64,000 nucleotides of DNA from Anthropogastromicrobium sp052273485 (GCA_052273485.1 DAVZID010000010.1:5041-69040); one strand, 5' to 3'; shown: positions 8,907 through 18,900, counted from the first letter of the stretch. Numbers and translations are program-made. Notes: generated from the sequence alone by a model not told the origin.

Positions 8907-9299
8907 ATGGTAATAAAGATAGATTTTAATAGCGACGAAGCGATTTACATGCAGATTACAAACCAGATTATTATGGGCATTGCCAAGAGGCAGATTTGCG
9001 ATGGAGACCAGCTGCCGTCCATCCGAAATATGGCAGACGAGATTGGCATCAATATGCACACCGTCAATAAGGCATACACGGTGCTTCGTCAGGCAGGTTA
9101 TGTGAAATTGGACCGCAGAAGAGGGGCAATCGTCAGCGTAGATGTCGATAAGATCGAAGCAATCGAGGCCATCCGCAGGGAGCTGTCTGTCACACTGGCG
9201 AAAGCAAACTGTATGCAGATATCAAGAGACGAAATCCACGAACTCGTGGATGAGATTTACGATAAACATTTGACAAACGTTCCAAAACAGGCAGAATAA
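8907..9299 (+). CDS. GntR-family transcriptional regulator, short YtrA-like type
   Basis: 130 residues. An N-terminal winged helix (about 10-75) has the GntR signature: IYMQITNQIIMGI, then GDQLPSIRNMADEIGINMHTVNKAYTVL. Only a short helical C-terminus of about 50 residues follows, as in the YtrA subfamily, where it mediates dimerisation and not ligand binding. The ATG at 8907 lies five bases after the previous stop, with AGGTGA as ribosome site. It sits directly upstream of mcsA (52-base gap), where Firmicutes often carry ctsR. It may regulate the neighbouring membrane protein, as YtrA regulators commonly control transporter operons, or the downstream stress operon. Confidence 0.85.
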   Translation: MVIKIDFNSDEAIYMQITNQIIMGIAKRQICDGDQLPSIRNMADEIGINMHTVNKAYTVLRQAGYVKLDRRRGAIVSVDVDKIEAIEAIRRELSVTLAKANCMQISRDEIHELVDEIYDKHLTNVPKQAE

Positions 9300-9351
9300 A
9301 CGGTTTGGAATTGTTTGGTTTTGTAAGTGAAACAATGAGGAGGAGTCAATT

Positions 9352-9918
9352 ATGCTTTGTGAGCAATGCAGGATGAGGGAAGCCAGCATTGTCATCCGGG
9401 AAGTGGTAAATGGAACTGTGACGGAGCGCAATTTGTGTAGTGAGTGTGCATCGCAGTCCGATTTTGGAGGCCTATTGATGGACTCAGGCAGTCCATTTGC
9501 GAAACTTCTGTCGGGAATCCTTGGAATCAGTGATTCTAGACGCAGCGAGGAGGAGGACGCGTCAAATCTGTCCTGCCCGACCTGTGGGATGACATACAAA
9601 GAATTTGTTCAGGACGGGCGCTTTGGCTGCGCGGACTGTTACAATACATTCGGGCTTTTGATCAATAACAGCATTAAAAAGATACAGGGAAACAATTCCC
9701 ATACCGGCAAAAAGCCACGCTTTTCGGGCGATAAGAAGATTCATGCGGATATGGTGGCTGATGCCAAAAAGCGTCAGAGCCTAAATGAGCAGCTTGAGAT
9801 CTGTCAGGCAAAGCAAAAGGAGGCCGTTTCGGAGGAAGATTACGAAAAGGCAGCCTACTACCGTGACGAAATCAAGAAGATCAAGGAAAGGATTCAGGCG
9901 GGCGATGAAGTGGTATGA
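9352..9918 (+). CDS. mcsA: McsA, zinc-binding activator of the McsB arginine kinase
   Basis: 188 residues. Four CxxC pairs (Cys 3/6, 29/32, 75/78, 93/96) form two zinc-binding units, as in McsA. The C-terminal part (about 140-185) is a UVR motif (QKEAVSEEDYEKAAYYRDEIKKI) that in this family contacts ClpC or McsB. McsA activates McsB, which tags damaged proteins with phosphoarginine for ClpCP degradation. The start ATG follows GAGGAGG. The gene overlaps mcsB by 14 bases and clpC follows, giving the standard order mcsA-mcsB-clpC. Confidence 0.95.
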   Translation: MLCEQCRMREASIVIREVVNGTVTERNLCSECASQSDFGGLLMDSGSPFAKLLSGILGISDSRRSEEEDASNLSCPTCGMTYKEFVQDGRFGCADCYNTFGLLINNSIKKIQGNNSHTGKKPRFSGDKKIHADMVADAKKRQSLNEQLEICQAKQKEAVSEEDYEKAAYYRDEIKKIKERIQAGDEVV

Positions 9919-10933
9919 AGAAAAGGATGCGGAAAATGATGTAATTGTTGCGAGCAGAATCCGCCTGCTTCGCAATCTGCGCGATTACAAGTTTCCGTGG
10001 AAATTAGAGAAGGAAGAGGCAAAAAAGCTGACAGGCGAGCTTGAAGAGAAGCTTTGCGGCATCGGCAGCCTTGATGGCAGAAGCTACAATACCTATGATT
10101 TGTCAACGATGACGCAGACACAGCGAAATGCCCTTCGAGAGCGCCGCATGATCAGCCGTCGCGCAGCAAAGGAACCAGGCCAGGCCGGGTTAATCCGTTC
10201 TGCTGACGAGGCGGTCAGCTTGACAATCAACTGTGAGGATCATCTTCGGATGCAGGTCAGCCATTCAGGCTCACAGCTTCACCAGTCTTGGAAGGAAATG
10301 GATAAGATTGATGATTATGTCAATGAACTGTATCCATATGCGTTTGACGATCAGGTGGGGTATCTTACGACCTATCCGACGAATATCGGAACCGGTATGA
10401 GGGCCTATCTGGTGCTTCATCTGGCACTTCTTGACTCAGTCAGTCGTTTTGACGATATGGTTGACGAGATCGGCCGTTTCGGGTTAAAATTAAAGCCTGC
10501 ATTTTCTAGTGATAAACAGCTCAATGGGAATATGTATGTGCTGTATAATGAGAAGACGCTTGGAACGAGCGAGGAGGAGATTTTGGAGCTTCTTGATAAG
10601 GTGGGCGGACAGCTTGCCGGACAGGAACGCACGCTTCGCGACAATTCAATCGAGCAGCACAGGCTTGAGGTAGAGGATATCTGCTATAAGGCCTATGGCA
10701 CGATTCGCTATTCCAAGTTAATGACGTTGAAGATGGGCATGCACCTTGTCTCACAGCTTCGCTGGGGGCAGGAGAAGCAGATCATCCGATTCAAGGAATA
10801 TTGCAATTTTTATGAAATCATGATGGGCATGCAAGAGGCAAATCTGACAGCGCAGAATAAGACGACAGACGCATCAAAGCTCAATCAATTGCGTGCGGAG
10901 TATCTTCGCAGTCGTTTGCCAGAGCTTGTGTAA
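9905..10933 (+). CDS. mcsB: McsB, protein-arginine kinase
   Basis: 342 residues of the ATP:guanido phosphotransferase fold. Near the N-terminus ASRIRLLRNL is the family arginine-rich nucleotide-binding segment; the catalytic cysteine-containing stretch is TINCEDHLRMQ and the nucleotide loop is NIGTGMRAYLVLHL. McsB phosphorylates arginine residues on unfolded proteins, marking them for ClpCP. The ATG at 9905, inside the end of mcsA, is chosen because the protein then begins as McsB homologues do (MKWYEE...). A longer in-frame extension upstream is only the shadow of mcsA. The allosteric RDxxRA motif known from Bacillus McsB is not evident at the C-terminus (RAEYLRSRLPE), a possible difference in regulation. 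Confidence 0.95.
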   Translation: MKWYEEKDAENDVIVASRIRLLRNLRDYKFPWKLEKEEAKKLTGELEEKLCGIGSLDGRSYNTYDLSTMTQTQRNALRERRMISRRAAKEPGQAGLIRSADEAVSLTINCEDHLRMQVSHSGSQLHQSWKEMDKIDDYVNELYPYAFDDQVGYLTTYPTNIGTGMRAYLVLHLALLDSVSRFDDMVDEIGRFGLKLKPAFSSDKQLNGNMYVLYNEKTLGTSEEEILELLDKVGGQLAGQERTLRDNSIEQHRLEVEDICYKAYGTIRYSKLMTLKMGMHLVSQLRWGQEKQIIRFKEYCNFYEIMMGMQEANLTAQNKTTDASKLNQLRAEYLRSRLPELV

Positions 10934-10962
10934 TCTCATCATCATTAGGAGGAAGAACACTT

Positions 10963-13443
10963 ATGTTTGAACGATTTACAAACCGGGCACAGGAGGTTAT
11001 CGGTGAGGCCAAAAAAGCCGCTGCTGAGTTAGAGCAAAACTACATCGGCACCGAGCACCTTCTTCTTGGCCTTGTGCGTGTTTCGGACAGCGTGGCAAGT
11101 CAGCTTTTGCAGGAGCAGGGCGTCAGTGAGGAGCGTTTGCAGGAGCTGATCTCATCGCTCATCACACCGACGGGTTCGGTGGGTGTGCGTGAGCCGGACG
11201 GCTTTTCGCCGGAGGCCTACCGCGTGATCCAAAACAGCTACTTAGAGGCAAAGCGCTTTCGTTCTAGTCTGGTTGGAACCGAGCATATCTTAATTTCGAT
11301 GCTCAAGAGCTTCGACTGCGCTGGAACCAAGCTTTTGAATACAATGAAAGTCAACATTCGTCAGCTCTACATTGAGCTTGTGTCTGCAAAGGACGGCGAT
11401 GTGGCAGCGGCAAGAGAGGACGTTGAGTCTTTACAGTCGACAAGAAACGGACAAAGCAAGACGCCGCTTCTTGACCAGTACAGTACCGATCTGACGGAAC
11501 TTGCCAAGGAAGGAAAGATCGATCCGGTTATCGGCCGTGAGCAGGAGATCAACCGTGTGATCCAGATTTTGAGCAGACGTACCAAAAACAATCCATGCTT
11601 GATTGGTGAGCCAGGTGTCGGAAAAACTGCTATCGCAGAGGGCCTTGCGAGCCGTATCTATGAGGGCAATGTGCCAGATACCATCGCCGGAAAGCGTGTG
11701 GTAACACTTGATATGGCAGGCATGGTCGCAGGTTCAAAGTACCGCGGTGAGTTTGAGGAGCGCATGAAAAATGTCATCAACGAAGTGCGAAACGACGGCG
11801 AGACACTTCTGTTTATCGATGAGCTTCACACATTAGTCGATGCAGGTGGCGCGGATGGCGCGATGAATGCGTCCAATATCTTAAAGCCGTGTCTGGCAAG
11901 AGGTGAGCTGCAAATTGTCGGTGCAACGACGATCGATGAGTACCGTAAGCACATCGAGAAGGATGCCGCACTCGAGCGACGTTTCCAGCCAGTTATGGTC
12001 GAGGAGCCATCCGAGGAGGAAACCGTTGCGATCCTAAAGGGACTGCGCCATGTTTATGAGGAACATCATAAGGTTGAGATTACCGATTCGGCATTAGAGG
12101 CCGCAGTGAAGCTGTCAGCACGTTATATCAATGACCGTTTCCTGCCAGATAAGGCGATTGACCTTGTCGATGAGGCAGCGTCAAAGGTTCGTCTGGCTGC
12201 ATTTGTTGCGCCGGAGGCTGTCTCTAAGCTGAAAAAGGATATCGAAGCATTGAACCAGCAAAAAGAAAGTGCGATCCAGGAGGAGGCATTTGAGAAGGCT
12301 GGCGAGATCAAGAAGAAGCAAGAGAAAAAGCAGGCGCAGATTAACCGTCTGATGGAAAAATGGGAGAAGGAAAAGGAAAGCACTCGCCCACAGGTAACGG
12401 ATCACGAGATCGCAGATGTCGTATCCACATGGACGAAGATTCCAGTTCAATCGCTTGAGGAGGGTGAGGCAAAGCGCCTGATGAATCTGGAAAACGTGCT
12501 TCATGAGCGCGTCGTTGGTCAGCAGGAAGCCGTTACTGCAATCTCCAAAGCGATCCGCAGAGGCCGCGTTGGCTTAAAGGATCCAAAGCGTCCGATTGGC
12601 TCCTTCTTGTTCTTAGGACCAACTGGTGTCGGAAAAACCGAGCTGTCCAAGGCACTTGCACAGGCAATGTTTGGAACAGAAAATGCGATTATTCGTGTTG
12701 ATATGTCCGAATACATGGAAAAGCACAGCGTTAGCAAGCTCATTGGTTCGCCGCCAGGATATGTTGGATACGAGGAGGGTGGTCAGCTTTCCGAGCGCAT
12801 CCGCCGCAATCCATACAGTGTGTTGCTGTTTGATGAGATTGAGAAGGCACATCCAGATGTGTTTAACATTCTGCTTCAGGTGCTTGACGATGGCCAGATT
12901 ACCGATGCACATGGCCGCAAGGTCAGCTTCAAGAATACGGTAATCATCATGACATCCAACTGTGGTGCTGCAAACATCATGGCACCAAAGCGTCTGGGAT
13001 TTGGCGCCGCATCCGATGAGAAGGCTGATTACCAGCAGATGAAGGCAAAGGTCATGGAGGATGTCAAGCAAAGCTTCAAGCCGGAGTTTTTAAACCGTAT
13101 CGATGAGATTATCGTATTCCATCCGCTGTATAAGCAGGATATGAAGGCAATTCTTGATATCATGCTTCGTTCTGTCACGGCAAGAGTGCTTGAAAACATG
13201 GAGCTTAAGTTGAAAGTCACCGACGAGGCACAGGACTATCTGATCGAGAAGGGCTTTGATGAAAAGTATGGTGCCCGCCCGTTAAGACGTGCACTCCAGA
13301 CTTATCTCGAAGACTCAATGTCCGAGGAGATCTTGGAGGGGCGCATTGAGCGCGGTGACAGTGTGAGCGTGGAAAAGGGCGAGAATGGACTGAAGTTTTC
13401 GGTGCGTCATAAAAGAAAGATTCCAGTGAAAAAGACGGAATAA
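10963..13443 (+). CDS. clpC: ClpC, AAA+ unfoldase of the ClpCP protease
   Basis: 826 residues. Two Clp_N repeats (about 1-145; these bind phosphoarginine in homologues), a first AAA+ module with Walker A at about residue 215 (GEPGVGKT), a middle region holding a UVR motif (EEAFEKAGEIKKKQEK, about 430-450), a second AAA+ module with Walker A at about 552 (GPTGVGKTELSK), and the C-terminal D2-small domain. The UVR middle domain separates ClpC from ClpB and ClpA. With McsA and McsB upstream it forms the phosphoarginine-dependent degradation route; ClpP is not in the window. The ATG follows TAGGAGGAAG. Length matches the family. Confidence 0.97.
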   Translation: MFERFTNRAQEVIGEAKKAAAELEQNYIGTEHLLLGLVRVSDSVASQLLQEQGVSEERLQELISSLITPTGSVGVREPDGFSPEAYRVIQNSYLEAKRFRSSLVGTEHILISMLKSFDCAGTKLLNTMKVNIRQLYIELVSAKDGDVAAAREDVESLQSTRNGQSKTPLLDQYSTDLTELAKEGKIDPVIGREQEINRVIQILSRRTKNNPCLIGEPGVGKTAIAEGLASRIYEGNVPDTIAGKRVVTLDMAGMVAGSKYRGEFEERMKNVINEVRNDGETLLFIDELHTLVDAGGADGAMNASNILKPCLARGELQIVGATTIDEYRKHIEKDAALERRFQPVMVEEPSEEETVAILKGLRHVYEEHHKVEITDSALEAAVKLSARYINDRFLPDKAIDLVDEAASKVRLAAFVAPEAVSKLKKDIEALNQQKESAIQEEAFEKAGEIKKKQEKKQAQINRLMEKWEKEKESTRPQVTDHEIADVVSTWTKIPVQSLEEGEAKRLMNLENVLHERVVGQQEAVTAISKAIRRGRVGLKDPKRPIGSFLFLGPTGVGKTELSKALAQAMFGTENAIIRVDMSEYMEKHSVSKLIGSPPGYVGYEEGGQLSERIRRNPYSVLLFDEIEKAHPDVFNILLQVLDDGQITDAHGRKVSFKNTVIIMTSNCGAANIMAPKRLGFGAASDEKADYQQMKAKVMEDVKQSFKPEFLNRIDEIIVFHPLYKQDMKAILDIMLRSVTARVLENMELKLKVTDEAQDYLIEKGFDEKYGARPLRRALQTYLEDSMSEEILEGRIERGDSVSVEKGENGLKFSVRHKRKIPVKKTE

Positions 13444-13457
13444 AGTATAATTTTTTG

Positions 13458-13524
13458 TTGGAAAATCAAATTTGATATGTTATACTGAAGTAGTGATAGG
13501 CGGCGTACCTGTGGGGTAGGCCGC
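13458..13524 (+). promoter_or_regulatory. Promoter and leader hairpin of the 137-residue hypothetical gene
   Basis: TTGGAA (13458-13463), a 17-base spacer and TATACT (13481-13486) form a good vegetative promoter just after clpC. Starting about ten bases downstream, GCGGCGTACC (13500-13509) pairs with GGTAGGCCGC (to 13524) with one mismatch, so the mRNA should begin with a stable hairpin, perhaps protecting the 5' end. Confidence 0.65.
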
Positions 13525-13571
13525 AAAAATACGAAATGCAATGCAGCAGCAAAAATCAGGAGGAAACAATA

Positions 13572-13985
13572 ATGGCAGGAATTAAGGAATTAATCCGCAC
13601 TGAGGAAGATAATACATTAAGCTTTGGAAATTATGATCTTCCAACAAAGGGAAAGGTTTCGGATTATGTATTTGACGGAGATGTATACAAGGTAAAGACC
13701 TTCCATGACATCACCAGATTAGAGAAGAACGAGACTTTCGCTTATGAGTCAACACCGGGAACCGTCGTTACGGATTATAAGGAGACAGAGGATGAGATTT
13801 CCTTTATCGTAAATGGAATCCAGGATACTCAGATTATCGTAGCAGTAGAGGATGATACCGAGTATCAGGTAAGTGTGGATGGTGCCGTAATTGAAGATTA
13901 TGAGACCAATCTTTCAGGAAAGATCGTAATCTCACTTGAACTTGAGCCTGGATGCGTAAAGAAGGTTCAGATCCACAAGAAATAA
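13572..13985 (+). CDS. Conserved hypothetical protein, Lachnospiraceae type (137 aa)
   Basis: 137 residues starting MAGIKELIRTEEDNTLSFG, acidic, mostly beta-strand by eye, with no signal peptide or membrane helix. From memory, proteins with this opening are common in Lachnospiraceae and are sometimes labelled 'endosialidase', but nothing visible here resembles a sialidase: there are no Asp-box repeats and the chain is far too short. The C-terminal half (ILVAVEDDTEYQV-like, then VISLELEPGCVKKVQI) looks like a small beta-sandwich. The ATG is chosen for its AGGAGGAAAC site; it has its own strong promoter and terminator, suggesting high monocistronic expression. Function unknown. Confidence 0.8.
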   Translation: MAGIKELIRTEEDNTLSFGNYDLPTKGKVSDYVFDGDVYKVKTFHDITRLEKNETFAYESTPGTVVTDYKETEDEISFIVNGIQDTQIIVAVEDDTEYQVSVDGAVIEDYETNLSGKIVISLELEPGCVKKVQIHKK

Positions 13986-14027
13986 GACGCAGGACACGGC
14001 AAACTTTTCATACATAATTTGTATATA

Positions 14028-14058
14028 AGCTGCATGGTAACAGTTCCATGCAGCTTTT
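14028..14058 (+). terminator. Rho-independent terminator after the 137-residue gene
   Basis: Perfect 11-base stem AAGCTGCATGG / CCATGCAGCTT with a seven-base loop, followed by TTTTCC. Confidence 0.9.
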
Positions 14059-14084
14059 CCTTTAAGAGAAATTAGGGAGGCATT

Positions 14085-15470
14085 ATGAAGGCAAAGCAGA
14101 CTGCTTTTTTCTGTAAAGAATGCGGATACGAGTCCGCAAAATGGATGGGTCAGTGCCCAGGGTGTCGTCAGTGGAATACCTTTGTGGAGGAGCCAACGGC
14201 GGGCAGCACCACGACAGCAAAATCAGGTGGTAGTAAGAAGATGGGACTTGCCGCATCAAAGCCACTTCGACTGGAAGAAATCAACACCGATGAGGAAGAT
14301 CGAAGTAGTACGGGACTTCGCGAGCTGGATCGCGTGCTTGGCGGCGGTCTGGTGACGGGGTCGCTGATTCTTGTCGGCGGTGATCCGGGAATTGGAAAAT
14401 CAACGTTGCTGTTGCAGGTGTGCCGAAATTTGGCAGTATCTGGAAAAAAGGTATTGTATGTATCTGGTGAGGAATCGGCGCGTCAGGTTAAGATGCGAGC
14501 CGACCGTCTCGGCGGATTTTCAGGAGATTTGCTACTTCTTTCGGAGACGAATCTGGAGCGAATCGACAATGTAATTACGAAGGAACTGCCGCAGATTGTT
14601 GTTATTGACTCCATTCAGACGATGTACCGAGAAGATGTCACTTCAGCACCGGGCAGTGTCAGTCAGGTTCGTGAATGCACCAATACGTTGATGCAGATTG
14701 CAAAGGGAAGAGGTATCACGATTTTTCTAGTTGGCCATGTGACAAAGGAAGGTGTCGTTGCCGGTCCGAGAGTGCTTGAGCATATGGTGGATACGGTGCT
14801 TTATTTTGAAGGTGATCGAAGCGCAATGTATCGAATTTTGCGTGCCGTAAAGAATCGTTTTGGCGCTACAAATGAGATGGGTGTGTTTGAAATGGTGCAG
14901 TCTGGCTTGAAAGAGGTTGCCAATCCGTCCGCTTACTTGCTTGAGGGGCGAAGTCTTGACAGCAGTGGAACGGTTACGGCCTGCCTAATGGAAGGTACGC
15001 GTCCAATCATGCTTGAAGTGCAGGCGCTTGTCTGCCGGACAAGCTTTGGACTTCCGAGGCGTACCAGTGCCGGAATGGATGGAAATCGTGTAAATTTGTT
15101 AATTGCGGTTTTGGAGAAACGAATGGGAATGGCGCTGTCATCGTGTGATGCGTATGTTAATGTTACAGGCGGAATCCGAATCAGTGAACCGGCGCTTGAT
15201 TTAGCGGTCGTTATGGCGATTGCAGGAAGTTTTCGAGATCGTGTGATTGATGCGCATACTGTTATTTTCGGAGAAGTTGGACTGGCTGGAGAGATTCGAG
15301 GTGTCAGTATGGTGCAGCAGCGTATCAATGAAGCCGCACGACTTGGCTTTACCTGCTGTATTCTTCCTAAAATTAGTGCAAAGGATATCACCATTCCGGA
15401 AGGGATGAAGTGTATTCCAGTAGCGACCGTCAGGGAAGCCGCGGGGCTGATTGAGAAGATGCAGAGGTGA
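14085..15470 (+). CDS. radA: RadA, DNA repair ATPase/branch-migration helicase
   Basis: 461 residues. An N-terminal zinc finger has Cys 10, 13, 24 and 27. The RecA-like ATPase has Walker A GGDPGIGKST at about residue 98 and the RadA signature KNRFG at 256-260. The C-terminal third is the Lon-protease-like domain of RadA (LDLAVVMAIAGSF, FGEVGLAGEIRGV). RadA extends heteroduplex during recombination and transformation, which fits with dprA and comM elsewhere in the window. The start follows TTAGGGAGGC. Length is typical. Confidence 0.97.
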   Translation: MKAKQTAFFCKECGYESAKWMGQCPGCRQWNTFVEEPTAGSTTTAKSGGSKKMGLAASKPLRLEEINTDEEDRSSTGLRELDRVLGGGLVTGSLILVGGDPGIGKSTLLLQVCRNLAVSGKKVLYVSGEESARQVKMRADRLGGFSGDLLLLSETNLERIDNVITKELPQIVVIDSIQTMYREDVTSAPGSVSQVRECTNTLMQIAKGRGITIFLVGHVTKEGVVAGPRVLEHMVDTVLYFEGDRSAMYRILRAVKNRFGATNEMGVFEMVQSGLKEVANPSAYLLEGRSLDSSGTVTACLMEGTRPIMLEVQALVCRTSFGLPRRTSAGMDGNRVNLLIAVLEKRMGMALSSCDAYVNVTGGIRISEPALDLAVVMAIAGSFRDRVIDAHTVIFGEVGLAGEIRGVSMVQQRINEAARLGFTCCILPKISAKDITIPEGMKCIPVATVREAAGLIEKMQR

Positions 15471-15480
15471 GGTATGACAA

Positions 15481-15536
15481 CCCGGAAATTTTACGAGGGG
15501 CATTTCGACGATGACTTTGTCAGCGCCCCTTGTTTC
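15481..15536 (+). repeat. Partial, diverged copy of the 143-base intergenic element (copy C)
   Basis: Begins 11 bases after the radA stop. It matches the first ~56 bases of the element at 36742-36884. Shared are the opening CCCGG, ACGA-GGG, and a 22-base core spanning about 15514-15536 (CTTTGTC-GCGCCCCTTGTT with A or G at the variable position). By hand about 70 % of positions agree overall, while the core has only two differences. The remaining ~87 bases of the element are missing and replaced by the tRNA-Trp terminator region. It lies on the same strand as radA. Confidence 0.65.
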
Positions 15537-15547
15537 TTTTTAGATAA

Positions 15548-15574
15548 CAAAAAAGACATCCGTTATGGATGTCT
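15548..15574 (-). terminator. Terminator of the tRNA-Trp transcript
   Basis: On the minus strand AGACATCC pairs with GGATGTCT around a five-base loop, followed by six T. It begins seven bases after the tRNA 3' end. Confidence 0.85.
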
Positions 15575-15580
15575 TCTCAG

Positions 15581-15651
15581 CAGGGGTAACAGGATTCGAA
15601 CCCGTATTTACGGTTTTGGAGACCGTTGCTCTACCATTGAACTATACCCCT
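15581..15651 (-). tRNA. tRNA-Trp (anticodon CCA)
   Basis: On the minus strand a complete cloverleaf of 71 bases: acceptor AGGGGTA/TACCCCT with discriminator G, a D-arm with GGTAGAGC-type loop, an anticodon loop CTCCAAA giving anticodon CCA, and a T-arm containing GGGTTCGAATCC. The CCA tail is not encoded (CTG follows the discriminator). It has its own promoter and terminator, so it is a single-gene unit convergent with radA. Confidence 0.97.
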
Positions 15652-15684
15652 TTATGTTTATCGGCTTTTGTAACCGACTTCTAT

Positions 15685-15714
15685 ATACTAACATAGGAAC
15701 ACAGATTTGTCAAC
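15685..15714 (-). promoter_or_regulatory. Promoter of tRNA-Trp
   Basis: On the minus strand TTGACA (15709-15714), a 17-base spacer and TAGTAT (15685-15690), about 34 bases before the tRNA 5' end. Confidence 0.75.
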
Positions 15715-15841
15715 ACTTTTTTTGAAAAAATTCCAAAAATTGATTCAATACGGGTTGCTGTTCACGAACCGCTTATTTAGGTTACGACCCGTAAACTGCA
15801 ATTGTAAAGAAATGGTAAGAATAAAATCTATGGCATAATGC

Positions 15842-15870
15842 TTGCGAATAAGCAGTAAGTGTGGTAAAAT
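15842..15870 (+). promoter_or_regulatory. Candidate promoter of the Sel1-repeat gene
   Basis: TTGCGA (15842-15847), 17-base spacer, TAAAAT (15865-15870), 91 bases before the chosen start. The -35 matches only four of six consensus positions, so this is moderate support. Confidence 0.45.
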
Positions 15871-15960
15871 TGATATGAATCGGATTTTTATGTTACAGTT
15901 TATGCGTGTCGTGAAGTGTAATAATTGAAAATGACGATAAGATTTCAAAGGGGTACAAGC

Positions 15961-18900
15961 ATGAATACACATACAGTTGAAGAATTGTACCGCCTGGCAC
16001 AGCAGGGAAATACCGAGGCGCTTACGAGACTTGGTATCTGCTATAAAAATGGAACCGGTACGGCTGTAGATTATGGTGCAGCGGCTCAGTGCTTTTATTC
16101 GGCAGCAAATGCAGGAAATGCAGAGGCACAATATCAGTTGGGTATCTGCTATGAGGAAGGCATTGGCATCGAAAAGGACCCTTCGGCGGCGCAGTATTGG
16201 TTTCAGGAAGCGGCAAGGCGGTTTTATGAAGCTGCCCAGGTTGGAAATCCGCAGGCTCAGTACGGACTGGCAAATTGTTATGCTGAAGGCCGAGGAGTCG
16301 AAAAGGATGAAGCTGCTGCAGTTTACTGGTATCAGGCATCGGCGCAGCAGGATTATGCAGATGCGCAGTACAATTTAGGCTACTGTTTCCTGTTTGGCAT
16401 CGGTGTAGAGGCAAATGAGATCATAGCACTGAAGTGGTACAGCAGTGCAGCATCCCACGGGGATCCGCAGATGCAGCACAATCTGGGACTGATTTATAAA
16501 AACGGCTATGGCGGAGTCAGCAAGAATTACGGAAAAGCGGCTGAGTGGTTTTTTAAAGCGGCCAGACAAGGTTATTCTGAGTCAAAGGTTGAACTAGCGC
16601 TGATCTACTTTAGAAATCCGTTGGCAGTAAAGGATATTTCCATTGCAGAGCGTCTGATGACAGAAGCGGCAGAGGAGGGCAATACCCGTGCCCAGGAGTA
16701 TCTAGTACATTATTATTTTGATCAGGATGCAGCAAAGTATGATCTGAAAAAGGCATGCAGATGGGCATCAGAGTGTGCAGACAGTGAGGATCCAACAATT
16801 GCCATTGTGCTTGGCGTTAGTTTTGCAAATGGTGAAGTGGCAGAAGTTGATGAGACTCAGGCATTTGAATGGCTGTCAAAGGCAAAGGATCAGGAGAAAA
16901 AGCTAAACGGTGAGGCGTGCTATTACCTTGGAAAGTTTTATGAAGAGGGAACAGTAACCGAAAAATCACTCGATGATGCAGAGCATTTTTATCGCTTGGC
17001 TGTAAAGAAGCATTTTGCAAAGAGCCAAGAGCGATTGGAAGCTGTCAGAAAAGAGAAGGAAGAAATCCGTAAGGCACAGGAAGCGGAGGAGCTTCAAAAA
17101 CAGAAAGAGGCTGAGGAGCTTCAGAAGCAGGAAGAGGTAAAGGCACTTTTAAATCTGAAAGACGAAGAGGAAGAGCCAGTGGAATCAGCAGATGCGGGGG
17201 CGACAGAATCAGTAGAGTCCGAAGAATCTGTTTCGGAGAACTCTTCTGCAGATGAAGATTCAGAAGAAAACGCTAAAGAAGAAAATAAGCCAGTTGAAAC
17301 AACAAAAAAGGTTGAGACAACTGAAACGGCGGATGGCTTAGGGGATTCAAATGACAATTCTAGTGAAACTTCCAATGAGGTACCGGATGCACAGCCGATC
17401 AAGGAAACAGAACAGGAAGTGACACCAGAAGAACAGGAGTCTTCACCTCAGATTCAGGCAGATCTTGCATTTGCACGGTTGTTACAACAGGCAAAGGAAA
17501 CGCAGAGTCGTATCCAAAAAGTTCCGAAGGAAGAGACTGCCAAGGTACAGGAAGCGGCTGCTGAAATAAAAGAAGAACTGCAGGAGGAAGAAATCGCCGA
17601 GGAGTCGGAGCAGTTTGAGGAAGCTTCGATTGCAAGTGATGTCAAGCCGGAAAGCTCCATTCAAAAGGAGATTGCTGAGGCACAGAAGCTGGAAAAAGAG
17701 ATGGATGTTCTGCAAAAGAAGATGGCGCAGACCGTTCAGAAGCTGGAAAAACAGCAGGATGAACCAGAGGCAACAAAGGTTTTTGACAAATCAGATCTTG
17801 CACAAATTCAGCAGACAACAGATGAAAATTTAACTGAAGTTTCAAATGAAACCCAACAGGCAACGGATGAAAATTCAACTGAAACTCAGCAGACAACAGA
17901 TGAAGTTTCAACTGAAACTTTAGATGAAACAACCGAAACCGTGACTGATAATGAAACAGCTTTAAACGAGTCTGATAGAGTCAATTCAACTGAAACAGCA
18001 AAGACAGTTGAAGAAACAGAAACGTCCGGGGAGTTAGAAACAATCGAGGAAACAAAGGTGTCAGAAAAGCCGGAAACAATCGAGGAAACAAAGGTATCAG
18101 AAGAGCCAGAAACAATCGAGGAAACAGAAAACTCTGACGATCAGGATTATTCAGATCAGGGGGACGAAGCAGAATCTGAAGCTGCCAAGGAAGAATGGGC
18201 AGAGGAAGATGAGGCAGAAGAGTTCTTTGAAGAGGAAGACGAAGATGATGAGGAGTGGGAAACCTCCGCAGACAACTTTGTCGCATCGCTTTTAAAAACA
18301 GGAGCGAAACTGACCAATACTTCTGAACCGGTGATTCGTCAGGAAGAGGAAAAAGTTTCGGATGAAATGTTAGAGGAAAAAGCGGAAGAACCAAAAGAAG
18401 TGGAAGCGTCTGAGGATGAGACAGCAGAAACGGAAGTGCTGGAAACGGAAGCGCTGGAAACGGAAGAGTCAGAAGCAGAAGCCTCAGAAACAGAAGTTTC
18501 ACAAGTAGCAGATTCACAAGATGAAACAATAGAAACTTCACAAATAGAAACTTCACAAATAGAAGAAGAGGCAGAACATGCAGACAAATCGGATTATTCA
18601 GATGAGGTTTCTAGTGAGAATGCGGAAACTCAGATGGAGGATGCGGAAACGTCAGCAAAAGCCGAATCGGATGAAGATTTGACACCTGAGGAGGAATCTC
18701 TCAGCGATGAATATTCAGAGGATGAGTATTTGGATGATGAATATTCAGAGGATGAATATTCAGAAGATGAGTATTCGGATGATGAATATTCAGAAGAAGA
18801 TGATTCTGAAAAACATCCAACAGAGGAAGACACAAAACATGTGCAGAGGGCAACACTTGTGGATGATTCTGTTTATGAATATGAAAAAGCCATTATTGAT

